This document shows positions 43,531 to 53,219 of a DNA stretch of 64,000 nt, one piece after another. The stretch spans positions 186,001 to 250,000 of the forward strand of contig MAAN01000022.1 in assembly GCA_002163135.1 (NCBI GenBank), in the 5' to 3' direction. The notes beneath the pieces are model-generated. The model was given only the letters and a program-made list of their open reading frames with translations, searched no databases and was not told the DNA's origin. Numbering within the stretch: the first letter of the stretch is position 1; each line of letters opens with the position of its first letter. This DNA is from Alphaproteobacteria bacterium 46_93_T64. GTDB lineage: Bacteria; Pseudomonadota; Alphaproteobacteria; Sneathiellales; Sneathiellaceae. A program made the translations under genes and the position numbers.

Positions 43531-43584
43531 TGGGGTGGTTAGTTATGCAATTTTCTTCCCCTCGGCGTAAACAGGAGAAGAAAA

Positions 43585-44079
43585 ATGAAATCACAAGAAA
43601 CACCCCCATCTCTTCATTTCTTTTGTGGCAAAGTTGCTGCAGGTAAATCGACCTTGGCGCTAGAACTGGCCGAAAGTGAAAGTGCTGTTCTGATCAGTGA
43701 AGATTTATGGCTTACACGGCTTTTTCCTGAAGAGATAAATACATTTGAGCAGTATTTGACACTTTCTGCACGCCTAAAACGGATATTGAAGTCCCATGTA
43801 ACTGAACTTCTAAAAACAGGCACATCGGTTGTTATGGATTTTCCCGGGAACACTCGATCACAACGTGCATGGTTTAAATCACTCGCTCGGGATGCTGAGG
43901 TTGATCATTGTCTGCATTATGTTGAGAAAACAAACGCGGAATGCTTAGTTCAGCTCAAAAAGCGTAACAAAGAGCGACCAGAAGGCTCAAAATTTACAAG
44001 CCCGGAAGAGTTTATGATGGTTACTGGATATTTCGAGCCACCTAAAGGGGAAGAAGGTTTTACTCTTCGCCACCACTAG
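43585..44079 (+). CDS. Small P-loop kinase (AAA_33 / zeta-toxin-like)
   Basis: A 164-residue P-loop protein with Walker A HFFCGKVAAGKSTLA and the segment VVMDFPGNTRSQRAWFKSLA, typical of AAA_33 small-molecule kinases related to the zeta-toxin fold. The substrate is unknown. GGAG lies before the ATG. No antitoxin gene is beside it, so a toxin role is not supported. It converges with mscS and overlaps it by 4 bases. Confidence 0.8.
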   Translation: MKSQETPPSLHFFCGKVAAGKSTLALELAESESAVLISEDLWLTRLFPEEINTFEQYLTLSARLKRILKSHVTELLKTGTSVVMDFPGNTRSQRAWFKSLARDAEVDHCLHYVEKTNAECLVQLKKRNKERPEGSKFTSPEEFMMVTGYFEPPKGEEGFTLRHH

Positions 44080-44954
44080 GTAGATTGAGGTCTGGCAATG
44101 TCAGCTGAAGACGTAGATGTATTGTGTGTCGGTAATGCGAGAGCTGAGACAGAGGGTGTAAGCAGCTTAATGTCCATCTTTTGCATGGCGGCAAGGATCT
44201 GCTTGTTTACGTCATAGCGGATTTGAAAATAGGAGCTGCCAGGCACCCATGCCCGAAATCCAATAACTAATCCGCCATAAGTGAAATCATGAATGCCAAC
44301 CTGCGGTGTTGGCTCTTTTGTAATGCCATCAGTGGTGTTCAGAATGCTCTCGATTGCAGAAATAAGCTTTTCCGTGTCGACATCGGCTGGAACACAAAAC
44401 CCGCTTTCTAGTATTCGGGTCTCGTGGGAGTTGACGATGACTTGCCCAACAATTTCCTTGTTAGGAATGGCAATTTGTTCGCCGTCTTCACCTGTCAGGA
44501 ATGTGATTCCCAAAGTGATTTTCTCAACGACACCATTTACACCGAGAACCGTGATTACATTTCCGACAACGAAAGGCCGGGTCAGTATGATTGAGATGCC
44601 TGCTCCAAAGTTGGAAATTGGGCCCTGTAAAGCTAATGTGATGCCTAACGAAACGGCACCGGCCAGCGCAATAAGAGGTGCAATGCTGATCCCGAAATTA
44701 CCAAGAGTTATGATGACCAGCAGTATCATCAAAATAAGCTTGGTCGTACTTCCAATGAATTGTGAGAGCGTTAGGTCTATGTTCTTGGCAAGTGCAATTT
44801 TGCTAATGCGGTTGCCAATCCAGTTGGCAACCATAAAGCCAAAGGCAAAAAAGGCGAGCGCACCCAGAATTTGAAATCCGTACTTAACGGAAAACTCCAA
44901 AATCAGGTCAACCCAACGGTTGACGGACTCCAGATTTTTGTCCAAATCATTCAT
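44076..44954 (-). CDS. Small-conductance mechanosensitive channel (MscS family)
   Basis: A 292-residue channel with three N-terminal helices. The pore-lining third helix is LIALAGAVSLGITLALQGPI, followed by SNFGAGISIILTRPFVVGNV. The cytoplasmic beta domain has VEKITLGITFLTGEDGEQIA. It relieves osmotic downshock by opening under membrane tension. Its length and order match MscS/YnaI-like small members. It is followed, in the same direction, by nothing of known linkage. Confidence 0.92.
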   Translation of the reverse strand: MNDLDKNLESVNRWVDLILEFSVKYGFQILGALAFFAFGFMVANWIGNRISKIALAKNIDLTLSQFIGSTTKLILMILLVIITLGNFGISIAPLIALAGAVSLGITLALQGPISNFGAGISIILTRPFVVGNVITVLGVNGVVEKITLGITFLTGEDGEQIAIPNKEIVGQVIVNSHETRILESGFCVPADVDTEKLISAIESILNTTDGITKEPTPQVGIHDFTYGGLVIGFRAWVPGSSYFQIRYDVNKQILAAMQKMDIKLLTPSVSALALPTHNTSTSSADIARPQST

Positions 44955-44975
44955 GATCTCGCCCTTTAAGTTATA

Positions 44976-45800
44976 TTATTTGAACAGGCTTTTAACAGCA
45001 CCAGCAGCGTCTTCTACTGCTTTGCCAGCATCTTTTGCCGCATCGCCATCTGTAAGGCCTTTGGTGAGGGTATCTGCAGCTCCTTTGACGCCGTCAGTCA
45101 GTCCTTCCAAGGTCTTGCCAACGCCGAGACCGGTTACAACTGCCATTGCCCCGTTAGAGACTGAATTTACGATTTGAGCAGCGACCTCTTCTGGAGTTGC
45201 GCCGCCATCTTTCTTCCCAATATCTGTCATTTGGATAGTAGGTAAATTACCTTCAATTTTTTTGTTCATGGTAATCGGGGCTTTGACGGTTACTTTGCCA
45301 TTGGAAATAGTCAGTTTGTCGATGATAATTTTTGGTCCATCTTCTTCACCGTCAGAAGATGTTTCAGCGGATGATTTATCATCTGAACCTGCATTAGCCT
45401 TCATAAAGTCATCGATGTTTTTCTTCAACGCATCCAAATTGTTTGTTGTGGCGTTAAGCTCATATGTGATCTGCGGCGCGTTGATCATAATTTCCGTGAT
45501 GTGAATTAGTTTGTCATTGGTTTCAGCGGTATTCAGGGTCAACGAAATCTCGCCCAGCTCGAAGGCTGAAGGTTCTTCGAAACCAGCTGGATTACCGACT
45601 TTAAGGCCACGCAATGCGCCCTTGCCGGATGTTACATCAATATCAACCTCTGAAAGAGTAACTTCAGATTGTGTAACATCAGAGCCGTAACCTTCAACGG
45701 CAGCAATAATGATTTTATCAAGGTTGAAGTAGAAAACACCTAAAAGAATGGCCATTACTACAACTAATACGGCAAGAACACCGCCAATTATTTTACCCAT
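44976..45800 (-). CDS. AsmA-like membrane-anchored protein
   Basis: A 274-residue protein with one N-terminal helix (GGVLAVLVVVMAILLGVFYF) and a periplasmic AsmA-like part: LSEVDIDVTSGKGALRGLKV and KIIIDKLTISNGKVTVKA. A Gly/Asp/Ala-rich tail of 18-residue-like repeats (DGVKGAADTLTKGLTDGDAA) follows. The ATG at 45800 is chosen since a reading from 45869 has no start signal before the helix. It may take part in outer membrane lipid balance. Confidence 0.78.
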   Translation of the reverse strand: MGKIIGGVLAVLVVVMAILLGVFYFNLDKIIIAAVEGYGSDVTQSEVTLSEVDIDVTSGKGALRGLKVGNPAGFEEPSAFELGEISLTLNTAETNDKLIHITEIMINAPQITYELNATTNNLDALKKNIDDFMKANAGSDDKSSAETSSDGEEDGPKIIIDKLTISNGKVTVKAPITMNKKIEGNLPTIQMTDIGKKDGGATPEEVAAQIVNSVSNGAMAVVTGLGVGKTLEGLTDGVKGAADTLTKGLTDGDAAKDAGKAVEDAAGAVKSLFK

Positions 45801-45998
45801 TATTGCGTCCTCAATATTTGCAAATAAAATTATATATTGGGTATAGTCCACTCTACGGCTATAAGGCAAATTTTTATGCTTGACCCCTGTTGCGACAAAT
45901 TTGAGGGTGGGGTGTGTTCAATTTGATGACAGAGCGGAACAAACTATACTAGAATGCCCCACAATTGTTTTGGGCCTTATAAAAAGAAGGAAATAAAA

Positions 45999-47141
45999 AT
46001 GGGACCACTTGCTGGAGTGAAAATCGTTGAAATGGGGGGTATTGGCCCCGGACCAATGTGTGCATTGTTGCTTGCAGATATGGGCGCGGAAATTATCCGC
46101 ATCGATCGTATGCAGGAAACCGGATTGGGAGTGCATACGGATCCAAAGTTTAATCTGCTAATGCGCGGGCGGAAATCTGTCGCTATTGATAGTAAATCCA
46201 AAGAAGGTCAGGAACTCATTCTGTCCTTGATCGAACAGGCTGATGGTTTGATCGAAGGCTTTCGCCCCGGTGTGATGGAACGTTTGGGCCTTGGACCGGA
46301 GATTGTTTTTGCGCGGAACCCAAAAGTTGTTTTTGGTCGTATGACAGGTTGGGGACAAGATGGTCCAATGGCTCATGCTGCCGGTCATGATCTGAATTAC
46401 ATCGCACTCTCTGGTGCGTTACACGCAATCGGCCGGGAAGGTGAACCACCAACTATCCCACTAAACCTTGTGGGTGACTTCGGTGGCGGTGCCTTGTATC
46501 TCGCAATGGGAATGCTGGCCGCAATTATTGAAGCGCGGACTTCTGGTAAAGGCCAGATTGTTGACGTTTCTATGGTTGATGGCGCGGCGAGCCTGATGGC
46601 AACATTCTTTGGCTTGAAAGCAGCGGGCCGTTGGAAGGACGAGCGTGGTACCAACATTCTTGATTCAGGCGCGCATTTTTACGACGTCTATGAAACATCA
46701 GATGGGAAATACGTTTCAATCGGATCTATTGAGACCAAATTCTACAAAGAACTTTTGAGACTCACAGGTCTTGAAGGTGAAGATCTTCCACATCAAATGG
46801 ATGACGCTGGGTGGCCTGTAATTCGGGCACGCCTGACAGAGATTTTTAAAGGCAAAACACGTGACGAGTGGTGTGAGATTATGGAAGGGACAGATGTATG
46901 CTTTGCACCAGTTCTTTCGTTATCCGAAGTTGCTAATCACCCGCATAATATCGCGCGGGAAACTTTTGTCGAAGTGGACGGCGTTTTGCAGCCAGCACCG
47001 GCTCCGAAATTCTCTCGGACTAAATCTGAAATCCAGCATCCACCTTGCGCTCCTGGACAGCATACGGACGAAGTATTGGGTGAATGGGGCGTTGATGAAA
47101 GTACAATTAGTACCCTGAAATCTAAATCAGTTATTAAATAA
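45999..47141 (+). CDS. CaiB/BaiF family CoA-transferase (alpha-methylacyl-CoA racemase-like)
   Basis: This 380-residue enzyme of the class III CoA-transferase fold is closest to alpha-methylacyl-CoA racemase. The start MGPLAGVKIVEMGGIGPGP, the LLADMGAEIIRIDR strand and GRMTGWGQDGPMAHAAGHDL are conserved. The His and Asp of the active site are in GHDLNY and nearby. The ATG at 45999 has AAGGAA 5 bases upstream; an earlier frame from 45954 is rejected. It is monocistronic with a terminator. Confidence 0.9.
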   Translation: MGPLAGVKIVEMGGIGPGPMCALLLADMGAEIIRIDRMQETGLGVHTDPKFNLLMRGRKSVAIDSKSKEGQELILSLIEQADGLIEGFRPGVMERLGLGPEIVFARNPKVVFGRMTGWGQDGPMAHAAGHDLNYIALSGALHAIGREGEPPTIPLNLVGDFGGGALYLAMGMLAAIIEARTSGKGQIVDVSMVDGAASLMATFFGLKAAGRWKDERGTNILDSGAHFYDVYETSDGKYVSIGSIETKFYKELLRLTGLEGEDLPHQMDDAGWPVIRARLTEIFKGKTRDEWCEIMEGTDVCFAPVLSLSEVANHPHNIARETFVEVDGVLQPAPAPKFSRTKSEIQHPPCAPGQHTDEVLGEWGVDESTISTLKSKSVIK

Positions 47142-47158
47142 CAGTATTTCTGTTGCAT

Positions 47159-47188
47159 AAAAGAGCCGGATTTTTCCGGCTCTTTTTT
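47159..47188 (+). terminator. Rho-independent terminator
   Basis: AAGAGCCGGA pairs with TCCGGCTCTT, with a T-rich loop and an eight-base T run. It lies right after the CoA-transferase stop. Confidence 0.92.
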
Positions 47189-47272
47189 TATGTTTATTCG
47201 ATATCTGCTTCAAAAACTTGACGTAGAGCTCATTTTCCAAGAACCTCTTCTAGATGGGCAAGGGAGGTGTAT

Positions 47273-50200
47273 ATGCTATTAAAACATCCAAACGCAGATA
47301 ATACCGAGAGCTCGGACGAGGCTCCGCTGGTTCTGGGTGGGCATGAGCAACAAGAGGCTTCCCGAAAATCTGGCGCTGCCTCCATGTGGTTTACGCTGCT
47401 GTTAAGTTGCGTCTCGATAGGTTGGCTTGCTGCTATTGTCTTATATGCAGAAAGAAATATTGGCTGGTCCAATATCCTTCAAATGCTCCCCCATGAAATA
47501 GGTGCTTTTTTGGCGGGTGCCTTCGCACCTCTTGCATTTTTATGGCTACTTGGGGCATTTGCAAAACGGGGGCTGGATAATAAACTTCATGCAAATGCAT
47601 TGGACGCCCTGATCCGGGAGCTGGGTTACCCAAGCCCTGAAGCTGAAGCGCGTGTTGCCAGTTTAACAATGACACTGCGCAGGCACGCGCGTGAAGTACA
47701 GAGTGAAACTGAAAATGCGGCGGAAAAGCTCGGCAGCGTAAATACGGTTCTCGGGAAACAACGCGATATTGCGGGTGAGATGACAGGTAAGTTGATCGAA
47801 CATGCAGATCATCTGCAGGGCGAGTTGGATCGACGTGTTAAAATAATCAATGAGTTGCTGGCTAAAGCTGATGTTCAGAAAGAAACATTAGATACGATTG
47901 CATTTACTCAAGAAGAGGGAATGCAAAAGGCTTTGACCGCTGCTGAAGAAAGCAGTGAAGCAATGCGCGCAGCCTTGCAATCACAAATCGAGGCGCTTGA
48001 TAAAGCTGTAGAAGATGCGGAACAGAAAGCCACGCGTCTAACTCATAAATTAGAACAAACCAGCCAGGGGATTGAAGCTGTGGCTCACCGCGCGCTAGAG
48101 CGAGCGGAAAGTAGCAGCGATGGCCTCGCGAGCCAAATACGAGGGCTGGACGAAGCTTCGGAAAATGCTCGTCAGAATATTGATCGTGGAAGTAACCATC
48201 TCAAAGAAAACGCAATCAGCGTGGAAAATGCTGCCAAAACGGCTGTCGTTGAGCTTGAAAAAGTGGGAGAGGAGCTGCGTAGAAATACAAACGATCTTAT
48301 TTTGTCAGGGGATAACTCGCTCGAGCGACTGTCGTCCCTGCGGGATGGGTTAAAATCAAGTACAGGGGACGTGGAAGTTGCCATTGATGCTTTGCAGAAC
48401 AAGCAGTCGGCTTTTAAGTTGGAAGCGCAAGAAGTTGGCAAAGAGGTACAGCATGCAACAGAGCAGCTAACTGAGGAAGGTAAGCGCCTAACTGCGTCTG
48501 CGGAAGATATGGCTGCAAATTTGGGATCTGCTAGCGAGAATTTGCGGAGCGAAGCGACAAGCTTGCAGCAAACATTCAACCGTGCAGAAGACAGTCTTGC
48601 CGATGTGAGTGATGTTCTGCAAAAAGGGCATGACTTGTTAAACGCAGCAGGCGACAAATCTCTGTCTGATGCGGATCAGCTTAAAAAACGGATGAAGGAA
48701 CATGCTGAGGAACTTCATAGCAATAGTGATATAGTTGCTAACCGCACGCTTGAAATTCAAGAACAACTTCGCAAACAAATCAATGCATTGCAGATCGCGT
48801 CGCAGCAAGTCAATGATATGACATTGGAAATTTCTGCGCGTCTTGAAGAAAATGTCGATAATTTATCGAAAACAAGCCTTGAAACCAGTAATCAAATCAC
48901 TCAAATCGGTAGCGGTTTCCAACGGCAAGCCGATGCCTTGACGTCTGTGACAGCACGCGTTTCGAATGAGATTAAAGAAGCGGGTGAGGGGCTGAAGCGC
49001 GAAACCCAAGACATCGAACAGCATGGTGAGCGGACATCGAAAAGCATACGAGCAGCGTCAGAGGAACTTGAGAAAAAACAGAAGGAACTTATTTCCACGA
49101 CCGACCTTTCGAAAGCCAAGTTGGCGTCTGCGGTTGAAGAAGCCGTCCGCCACCATCAGGATCTTATGGCCAGTGCAGAGCGTGCAACAATGCAAGCCAA
49201 GCAATCTGGCGAGGCAGCTTATTCGCAAAGTGCAGAACTTGCCCGTACAGCAGAAAAGGCCTCCGCAGAACTTCGGGCGATGGGAGATCAGGCGAGAAAC
49301 CATATTGATGATCTGACAACGGCCGCAGAAAAAGCCAACCGTGAGGGAAGTTCTTTATCCACAAATACTAAGCAAAGCATCGAGGATATTTCAGCGGCGA
49401 GTTCTTCTGCAAAAGAGCAACTGGATGAACTCGCAGGTCTTTCAGAAGCGGCAAGAAGCAGTGCTGAAAGTATGGAGAAAATTCTTAAAAGTGAAACTCT
49501 TGCACTTACTGAAGTTGCGAGAAAATTGGCTGATAAATCTGAATATATTGAAAGCACGATGGCCGAACGTGCGCAGTTGCTTCAAAAAACATCTGGGCTA
49601 GCTAATATTGCAGGAGATGGTTTCAGACGTAAAACCCTTGAACTTGCCAAGGCGAGTGAATTGATGTTAAGCGGCTTGCAAACTGCTGATGAAGCGCTGG
49701 CAAAACACAAGCGAGCAATAGAGAACACACGCGCGAGATTTCATGTTGATCTAGACCATATTAGCAACCAGATGACTGAGGCTGGACAGCATGCCAAAGA
49801 GCTTGGTACAGAAGCTGCTCAATCCTTTAAATCAAGAGCCAGTGAATTGATTCAGTTCTCAGATCGTGCACATCAAGGTTCCAAAGAGCTCGCGGCACAG
49901 TTCGAACAACAGAAAAGGCGGTTGGAAATTACAGCGCAGCAGGTAGAGAACTCTCTCAGTGAAACATCTGGTATTCTGAATGCTGAGAGTATCAATCTGC
50001 GGGAAGCTTCAAGTAAGGCCGCAGAAGAGGCTCTTATCTCTAGCCTGAAGTTTCAAAAACAGGCGGAGCGTCTTAAAACTGCGTCTCAAATGGCAACGCA
50101 ACAATCCGAAGAGATTGCAGCAAAACAGCAAAGCACGTCAGGTGAAGCGTTTAGAAAAGCATCTACGTTAATCGTTGATAGTCTTCACTCTATGTCTATT

Positions 50201-50503
50201 GATTTGGCACGTTCCATGGATAATACGTTGCCCGAGGATCTATGGAACCGTTATCGCCGCGGTGAAAAAAGCATATTCACACGCCGATTATTGAAGGGTA
50301 AAGACACTGAACGGATAAAATCTCTTTATAGAGATAACGGGGACTTTAGGCGGTATGTGCAGCAATACCGCGCTGCGTTTAACCAGCTTTTGGATGAAAC
50401 CGAGCAATCGGAATATTCTCAGCTTTTATTTGAGACATACGCAAGTTCCGATGTTGGTAAAGTCTATCTACTGCTAACAGACGCATTGGGTGGCGATCAA
50501 TAA
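47273..50503 (+). CDS. TipN-like giant coiled-coil membrane protein
   Basis: A 1076-residue protein with two N-terminal helices (about 39-58 and 77-97). A coiled coil of roughly 870 residues, rich in Glu, Ala, Ser and Gln, follows, then a small C-terminal globular domain (about 985-1076, NTLPEDLWNRYRRGEKSIF). The order matches Caulobacter TipN, a polarity factor for flagellar placement and chromosome segregation, but the sequence similarity cannot be judged here. The ATG at 47273 is used since AGGGAGG ends 5 bases before it; the upstream GTG overlaps that site. It precedes a small membrane protein gene. Confidence 0.75.
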   Translation: MLLKHPNADNTESSDEAPLVLGGHEQQEASRKSGAASMWFTLLLSCVSIGWLAAIVLYAERNIGWSNILQMLPHEIGAFLAGAFAPLAFLWLLGAFAKRGLDNKLHANALDALIRELGYPSPEAEARVASLTMTLRRHAREVQSETENAAEKLGSVNTVLGKQRDIAGEMTGKLIEHADHLQGELDRRVKIINELLAKADVQKETLDTIAFTQEEGMQKALTAAEESSEAMRAALQSQIEALDKAVEDAEQKATRLTHKLEQTSQGIEAVAHRALERAESSSDGLASQIRGLDEASENARQNIDRGSNHLKENAISVENAAKTAVVELEKVGEELRRNTNDLILSGDNSLERLSSLRDGLKSSTGDVEVAIDALQNKQSAFKLEAQEVGKEVQHATEQLTEEGKRLTASAEDMAANLGSASENLRSEATSLQQTFNRAEDSLADVSDVLQKGHDLLNAAGDKSLSDADQLKKRMKEHAEELHSNSDIVANRTLEIQEQLRKQINALQIASQQVNDMTLEISARLEENVDNLSKTSLETSNQITQIGSGFQRQADALTSVTARVSNEIKEAGEGLKRETQDIEQHGERTSKSIRAASEELEKKQKELISTTDLSKAKLASAVEEAVRHHQDLMASAERATMQAKQSGEAAYSQSAELARTAEKASAELRAMGDQARNHIDDLTTAAEKANREGSSLSTNTKQSIEDISAASSSAKEQLDELAGLSEAARSSAESMEKILKSETLALTEVARKLADKSEYIESTMAERAQLLQKTSGLANIAGDGFRRKTLELAKASELMLSGLQTADEALAKHKRAIENTRARFHVDLDHISNQMTEAGQHAKELGTEAAQSFKSRASELIQFSDRAHQGSKELAAQFEQQKRRLEITAQQVENSLSETSGILNAESINLREASSKAAEEALISSLKFQKQAERLKTASQMATQQSEEIAAKQQSTSGEAFRKASTLIVDSLHSMSIDLARSMDNTLPEDLWNRYRRGEKSIFTRRLLKGKDTERIKSLYRDNGDFRRYVQQYRAAFNQLLDETEQSEYSQLLFETYASSDVGKVYLLLTDALGGDQ

Positions 50504-50547
50504 ATGGATGGCTGCGTGGGTTTTCCACGTAGAAAAGGGGGGAGAAA

Positions 50548-50922
50548 ATGTCAGAAGACATAGAAGGTGGTGATGTTGTCGTGCAAGCAAAAGCTAAAGG
50601 TGCGGCCAAAATGGCTCAGATCGTCTATATCCTGTATCTCGCCAGTATCATATTTGGCGTAACAGGTATTATCGGCTTGATCATGGCTTATGTGAACAAA
50701 GGGGATAGCCCTGATTGGTTGCAGACCCATTATCAGTTTCAGATAAGAACATTCTGGATCGGCATTCTTATTGCTATAATTGGCGGTATCACCTCTGCGT
50801 TTGGCGTAGGGCTGATTATTCTGCTTGGATTACTCGTCTGGTACATTATGCGCTGCGTGAAGGGTATGAAATACCTTGGACAAAGTGAAGTGGTGCCGGA
50901 TCCTAAAACCTGGATCTGGTAG
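50548..50922 (+). CDS. DUF4870-like membrane protein
   Basis: A 124-residue protein with three helices (VYILYLASIIFGVTGIIGLI; WIGILIAIIGGITSAFGVGL; IILLGLLVWYIMR). The start MSEDIEGGDVVVQAKAK is hydrophilic, and GGGGAG lies 5 bases before the ATG. The H-Y-Q-F-Q-I-R segment before the second helix is typical of the family. The function is unknown. The gap to the upstream coiled-coil gene is 44 bases, so the two may be co-transcribed. Confidence 0.8.
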   Translation: MSEDIEGGDVVVQAKAKGAAKMAQIVYILYLASIIFGVTGIIGLIMAYVNKGDSPDWLQTHYQFQIRTFWIGILIAIIGGITSAFGVGLIILLGLLVWYIMRCVKGMKYLGQSEVVPDPKTWIW

Positions 50923-50929
50923 GAAACAC

Positions 50930-50957
50930 AAAAGCCCGCGAGAAAGCGGGCTTTTTC
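50930..50957. terminator. Bidirectional terminator
   Basis: AAAAGCCCGC pairs with GCGGGCTTTT across a six-base loop, flanked by an A-rich side and a T run. It serves the convergent DUF4870-like and biotin-carrier genes. Confidence 0.92.
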
Positions 50958-50978
50958 TTTGGAAGTCTGAGATGGTTA

Positions 50979-51200
50979 TCAGCTTTCGATTTTTGCGATG
51001 ATCTGGCCCTCTGAAACCGGGTCGCCTTCTTTTACGAGAATCTCCAAGACCTTGCCATCTTCAGGCGCCTCTACGGGGATTTCCATCTTCATGCTTTCAA
51101 GAATAATGATCGGGTCATCTTCATCAAGAGTTTGGCCTACTTCAGCTTCGATTTTCCAAACTTTGCCGGCGATTTCACTTTCGACTTCTAAGACTGCCAT
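50979..51200 (-). CDS. Small biotin/lipoyl carrier protein
   Basis: A stand-alone 73-residue biotin attachment domain. The biotinylated Lys is in ILESMKMEIPVEAP, in the classical MKM motif, and the hammerhead fold ends with VSEGQIIAKIES. It should carry CO2 for a carboxylase, but no carboxylase subunit lies close by, so the partner is elsewhere. It ends before the terminator at 50930. Confidence 0.88.
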   Translation of the reverse strand: MAVLEVESEIAGKVWKIEAEVGQTLDEDDPIIILESMKMEIPVEAPEDGKVLEILVKEGDPVSEGQIIAKIES

Positions 51201-51291
51201 ATTCCCTCACTTTTTTCTGTTGGTTTCTCGGGGTGTCTTATGCTTCCACAAGACGAGGTAGAAACCAACAGAAAATTAGATTAAGTGAGAA

Positions 51292-53112
51292 TTAGCTAGC
51301 GAGACTTTTCGACATTTTTTTACGCTCGTTCGGGTCGAGGTAGCGCTTGCGAAGACGAATGAAGTTTGGCGTCACTTCTACTAGTTCATCGTCATCGATG
51401 TAGGCAATCGCTTGCTCAAGGCTCATTTTACGGGGTGTAGTTAAACGAACCGCTTCGTCTGTACCGGATGCGCGAACGTTAGTCAGTGCTTTCGCTTTGA
51501 GCGCATTAACTTCCAAATCATTCGGGCGGTTATGTTCACCAAGGATCATTCCTGCATACACATCAATACCAGCACCGATGAAGAAGAAGCCACGAGCTTC
51601 AAGGTTCCAAATCGCAAATGGTACGGATTTACCTGAAGAATTTGCGATGAGGACACCATTGCGGCGACCTGGAATGTCACCTTTATGCGGGACATAAGAA
51701 TGGAAAATACGGTTCATGATACCGGTACCGCGCGTGTCTGTCAGGAATTCGCCGTGATACCCGATAAGTCCGCGTGTTGGGCAGATAAAGGTAATACGGG
51801 TTTTTCCGCCGCCAGAAGGCCGCATATCTGTCATCGTTCCCTTGCGAATAGCAATTTTTTCAACAACGACACCGGAGTATTCTTCATCAACGTCTACAAC
51901 CACTTCTTCAAGAGGTTCCAAGGTGTCGCCAGTTGCTTCATCTTTGCGGAACAAAACGCGTGGCCGGCTAATTGACAGCTCGAATCCCTCGCGGCGCATT
52001 GTTTCGATCAAAACACCCAATTGCAATTCGCCACGGCCTGAGACGATATAGCTATCGTCTGTTTCGCTATTTTCGACACGGATCGAAACGTTGCCTTCGA
52101 TTTCTTTCATCAAACGGTCTCGGATGATCCGGCTTTGAACTTTGTCACCGTCACGTCCTGCAAGTGGAGACGAGTTGATGGCAAATGTCATCGAGATTGT
52201 TGGTGGGTCGATTGGAAGGGCATCCAGCGCAACGGTTTCTTCAGGTGTCCCCAAAGTATCTGCCACGGTTGTTTTTGAAAGACCAGCGACAGAAACAATG
52301 TCACCAGCACGGGCTTCTGAAATCGGTTCACGCTCTAGTCCGCGGAACGCCATAATCTTAGTGGCACGTGCGTCTTCTATTTTTTTCCCGACGGGAGAAA
52401 GACCCTTAATAGGGTCATTTGTCTTTAATACACCGGATTCTACACGACCAGTAAGCAAACGTCCAAGATATGGGTTGCTTTCAATTGTTGTTACCAACAT
52501 CCGGAATGGCGCTTCTTCATCTACAGTTGGTGCGGGAACATGTTTTGCGATCAAGTCGAACAAAGGATCAAGGTCCTTTCGTTCTGCATCCATATCAGCT
52601 GCGGCCCAGCCTTCTTTGGCTGATGCGTAAAGAACAGGGAAGTCGAGTTGCTCTTCGTTTGCATCAAGGGCAATCAACAAATCAAAACATTCGTCCAAAA
52701 CTTCATCAGGGCGACCATCAGGGCGATCTGCTTTATTGATGACCACAATTGGCTTCAATCCAAGCTTAAGTGCCTTTTGTGTCACAAATTTTGTCTGTGG
52801 CATTGGGCCTTCAGCCGCATCGACAAGAACAACAACACCGTCAACCATGCTTAGGATACGTTCCACCTCGCCGCCGAAATCGGCATGGCCCGGTGTATCC
52901 ACAATGTTCATGCGGATGCCGTTCCATTCAACGGATGTACATTTTGCAAGAATGGTAATCCCACGCTCGCGCTCCAAATCATTGGAGTCCATGGCACGCT
53001 CTGCCACCTGTTGGTTTTCGCGGAATGTACCGCTTTGTTTAAGCAGTCCATCCACAAGAGTAGTCTTCCCATGGTCAACATGGGCTATGATGGCAACGTT
53101 ACGAATTTCCAT
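51292..53112 (-). CDS. typA: Ribosome-associated GTPase BipA/TypA
   Basis: This 606-residue translational GTPase is related to EF-G and helps ribosome assembly and stress translation. The G1-G4 motifs are [38 protein letters not shown] and NKADRP. The C-terminus carries the family's LLTDTRGTG-like and [20 protein letters not shown] segments. Its length is normal. It is monocistronic. Confidence 0.96.
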   Translation of the reverse strand: MEIRNVAIIAHVDHGKTTLVDGLLKQSGTFRENQQVAERAMDSNDLERERGITILAKCTSVEWNGIRMNIVDTPGHADFGGEVERILSMVDGVVVLVDAAEGPMPQTKFVTQKALKLGLKPIVVINKADRPDGRPDEVLDECFDLLIALDANEEQLDFPVLYASAKEGWAAADMDAERKDLDPLFDLIAKHVPAPTVDEEAPFRMLVTTIESNPYLGRLLTGRVESGVLKTNDPIKGLSPVGKKIEDARATKIMAFRGLEREPISEARAGDIVSVAGLSKTTVADTLGTPEETVALDALPIDPPTISMTFAINSSPLAGRDGDKVQSRIIRDRLMKEIEGNVSIRVENSETDDSYIVSGRGELQLGVLIETMRREGFELSISRPRVLFRKDEATGDTLEPLEEVVVDVDEEYSGVVVEKIAIRKGTMTDMRPSGGGKTRITFICPTRGLIGYHGEFLTDTRGTGIMNRIFHSYVPHKGDIPGRRNGVLIANSSGKSVPFAIWNLEARGFFFIGAGIDVYAGMILGEHNRPNDLEVNALKAKALTNVRASGTDEAVRLTTPRKMSLEQAIAYIDDDELVEVTPNFIRLRKRYLDPNERKKMSKSLAS

Positions 53113-53219
53113 GATATCTTATACAATCGCTAAAGTAAGGGCGCGCGCAGTATAGCGGCGACGGCGCATATAGCAAGCCTCTCTCAAAACTTTCATAAAA
53201 AGGCTCTAATGCAATGAAA

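Larger units (their letters stand above)
43085..43584. other. Intergenic region between oxidase operon and kinase
   Basis: This 500-base gap holds the oxidase promoter, a possible 35-residue reading frame with an AAGGAG site (43321-43428), a second 23-codon frame (43439-43510) and a stable hairpin (43495-43530). No other signal was seen. Confidence 0.5.

Noticed and set aside
43585-44079. Zeta-type toxin
   Set aside because: The P-loop fold is similar, but no antitoxin gene is adjacent and the family mostly contains metabolic kinases.
47267-47272. GTG start two codons upstream of the coiled-coil gene
   Set aside because: It overlaps the AGGGAGG ribosome site that serves the ATG at 47273.
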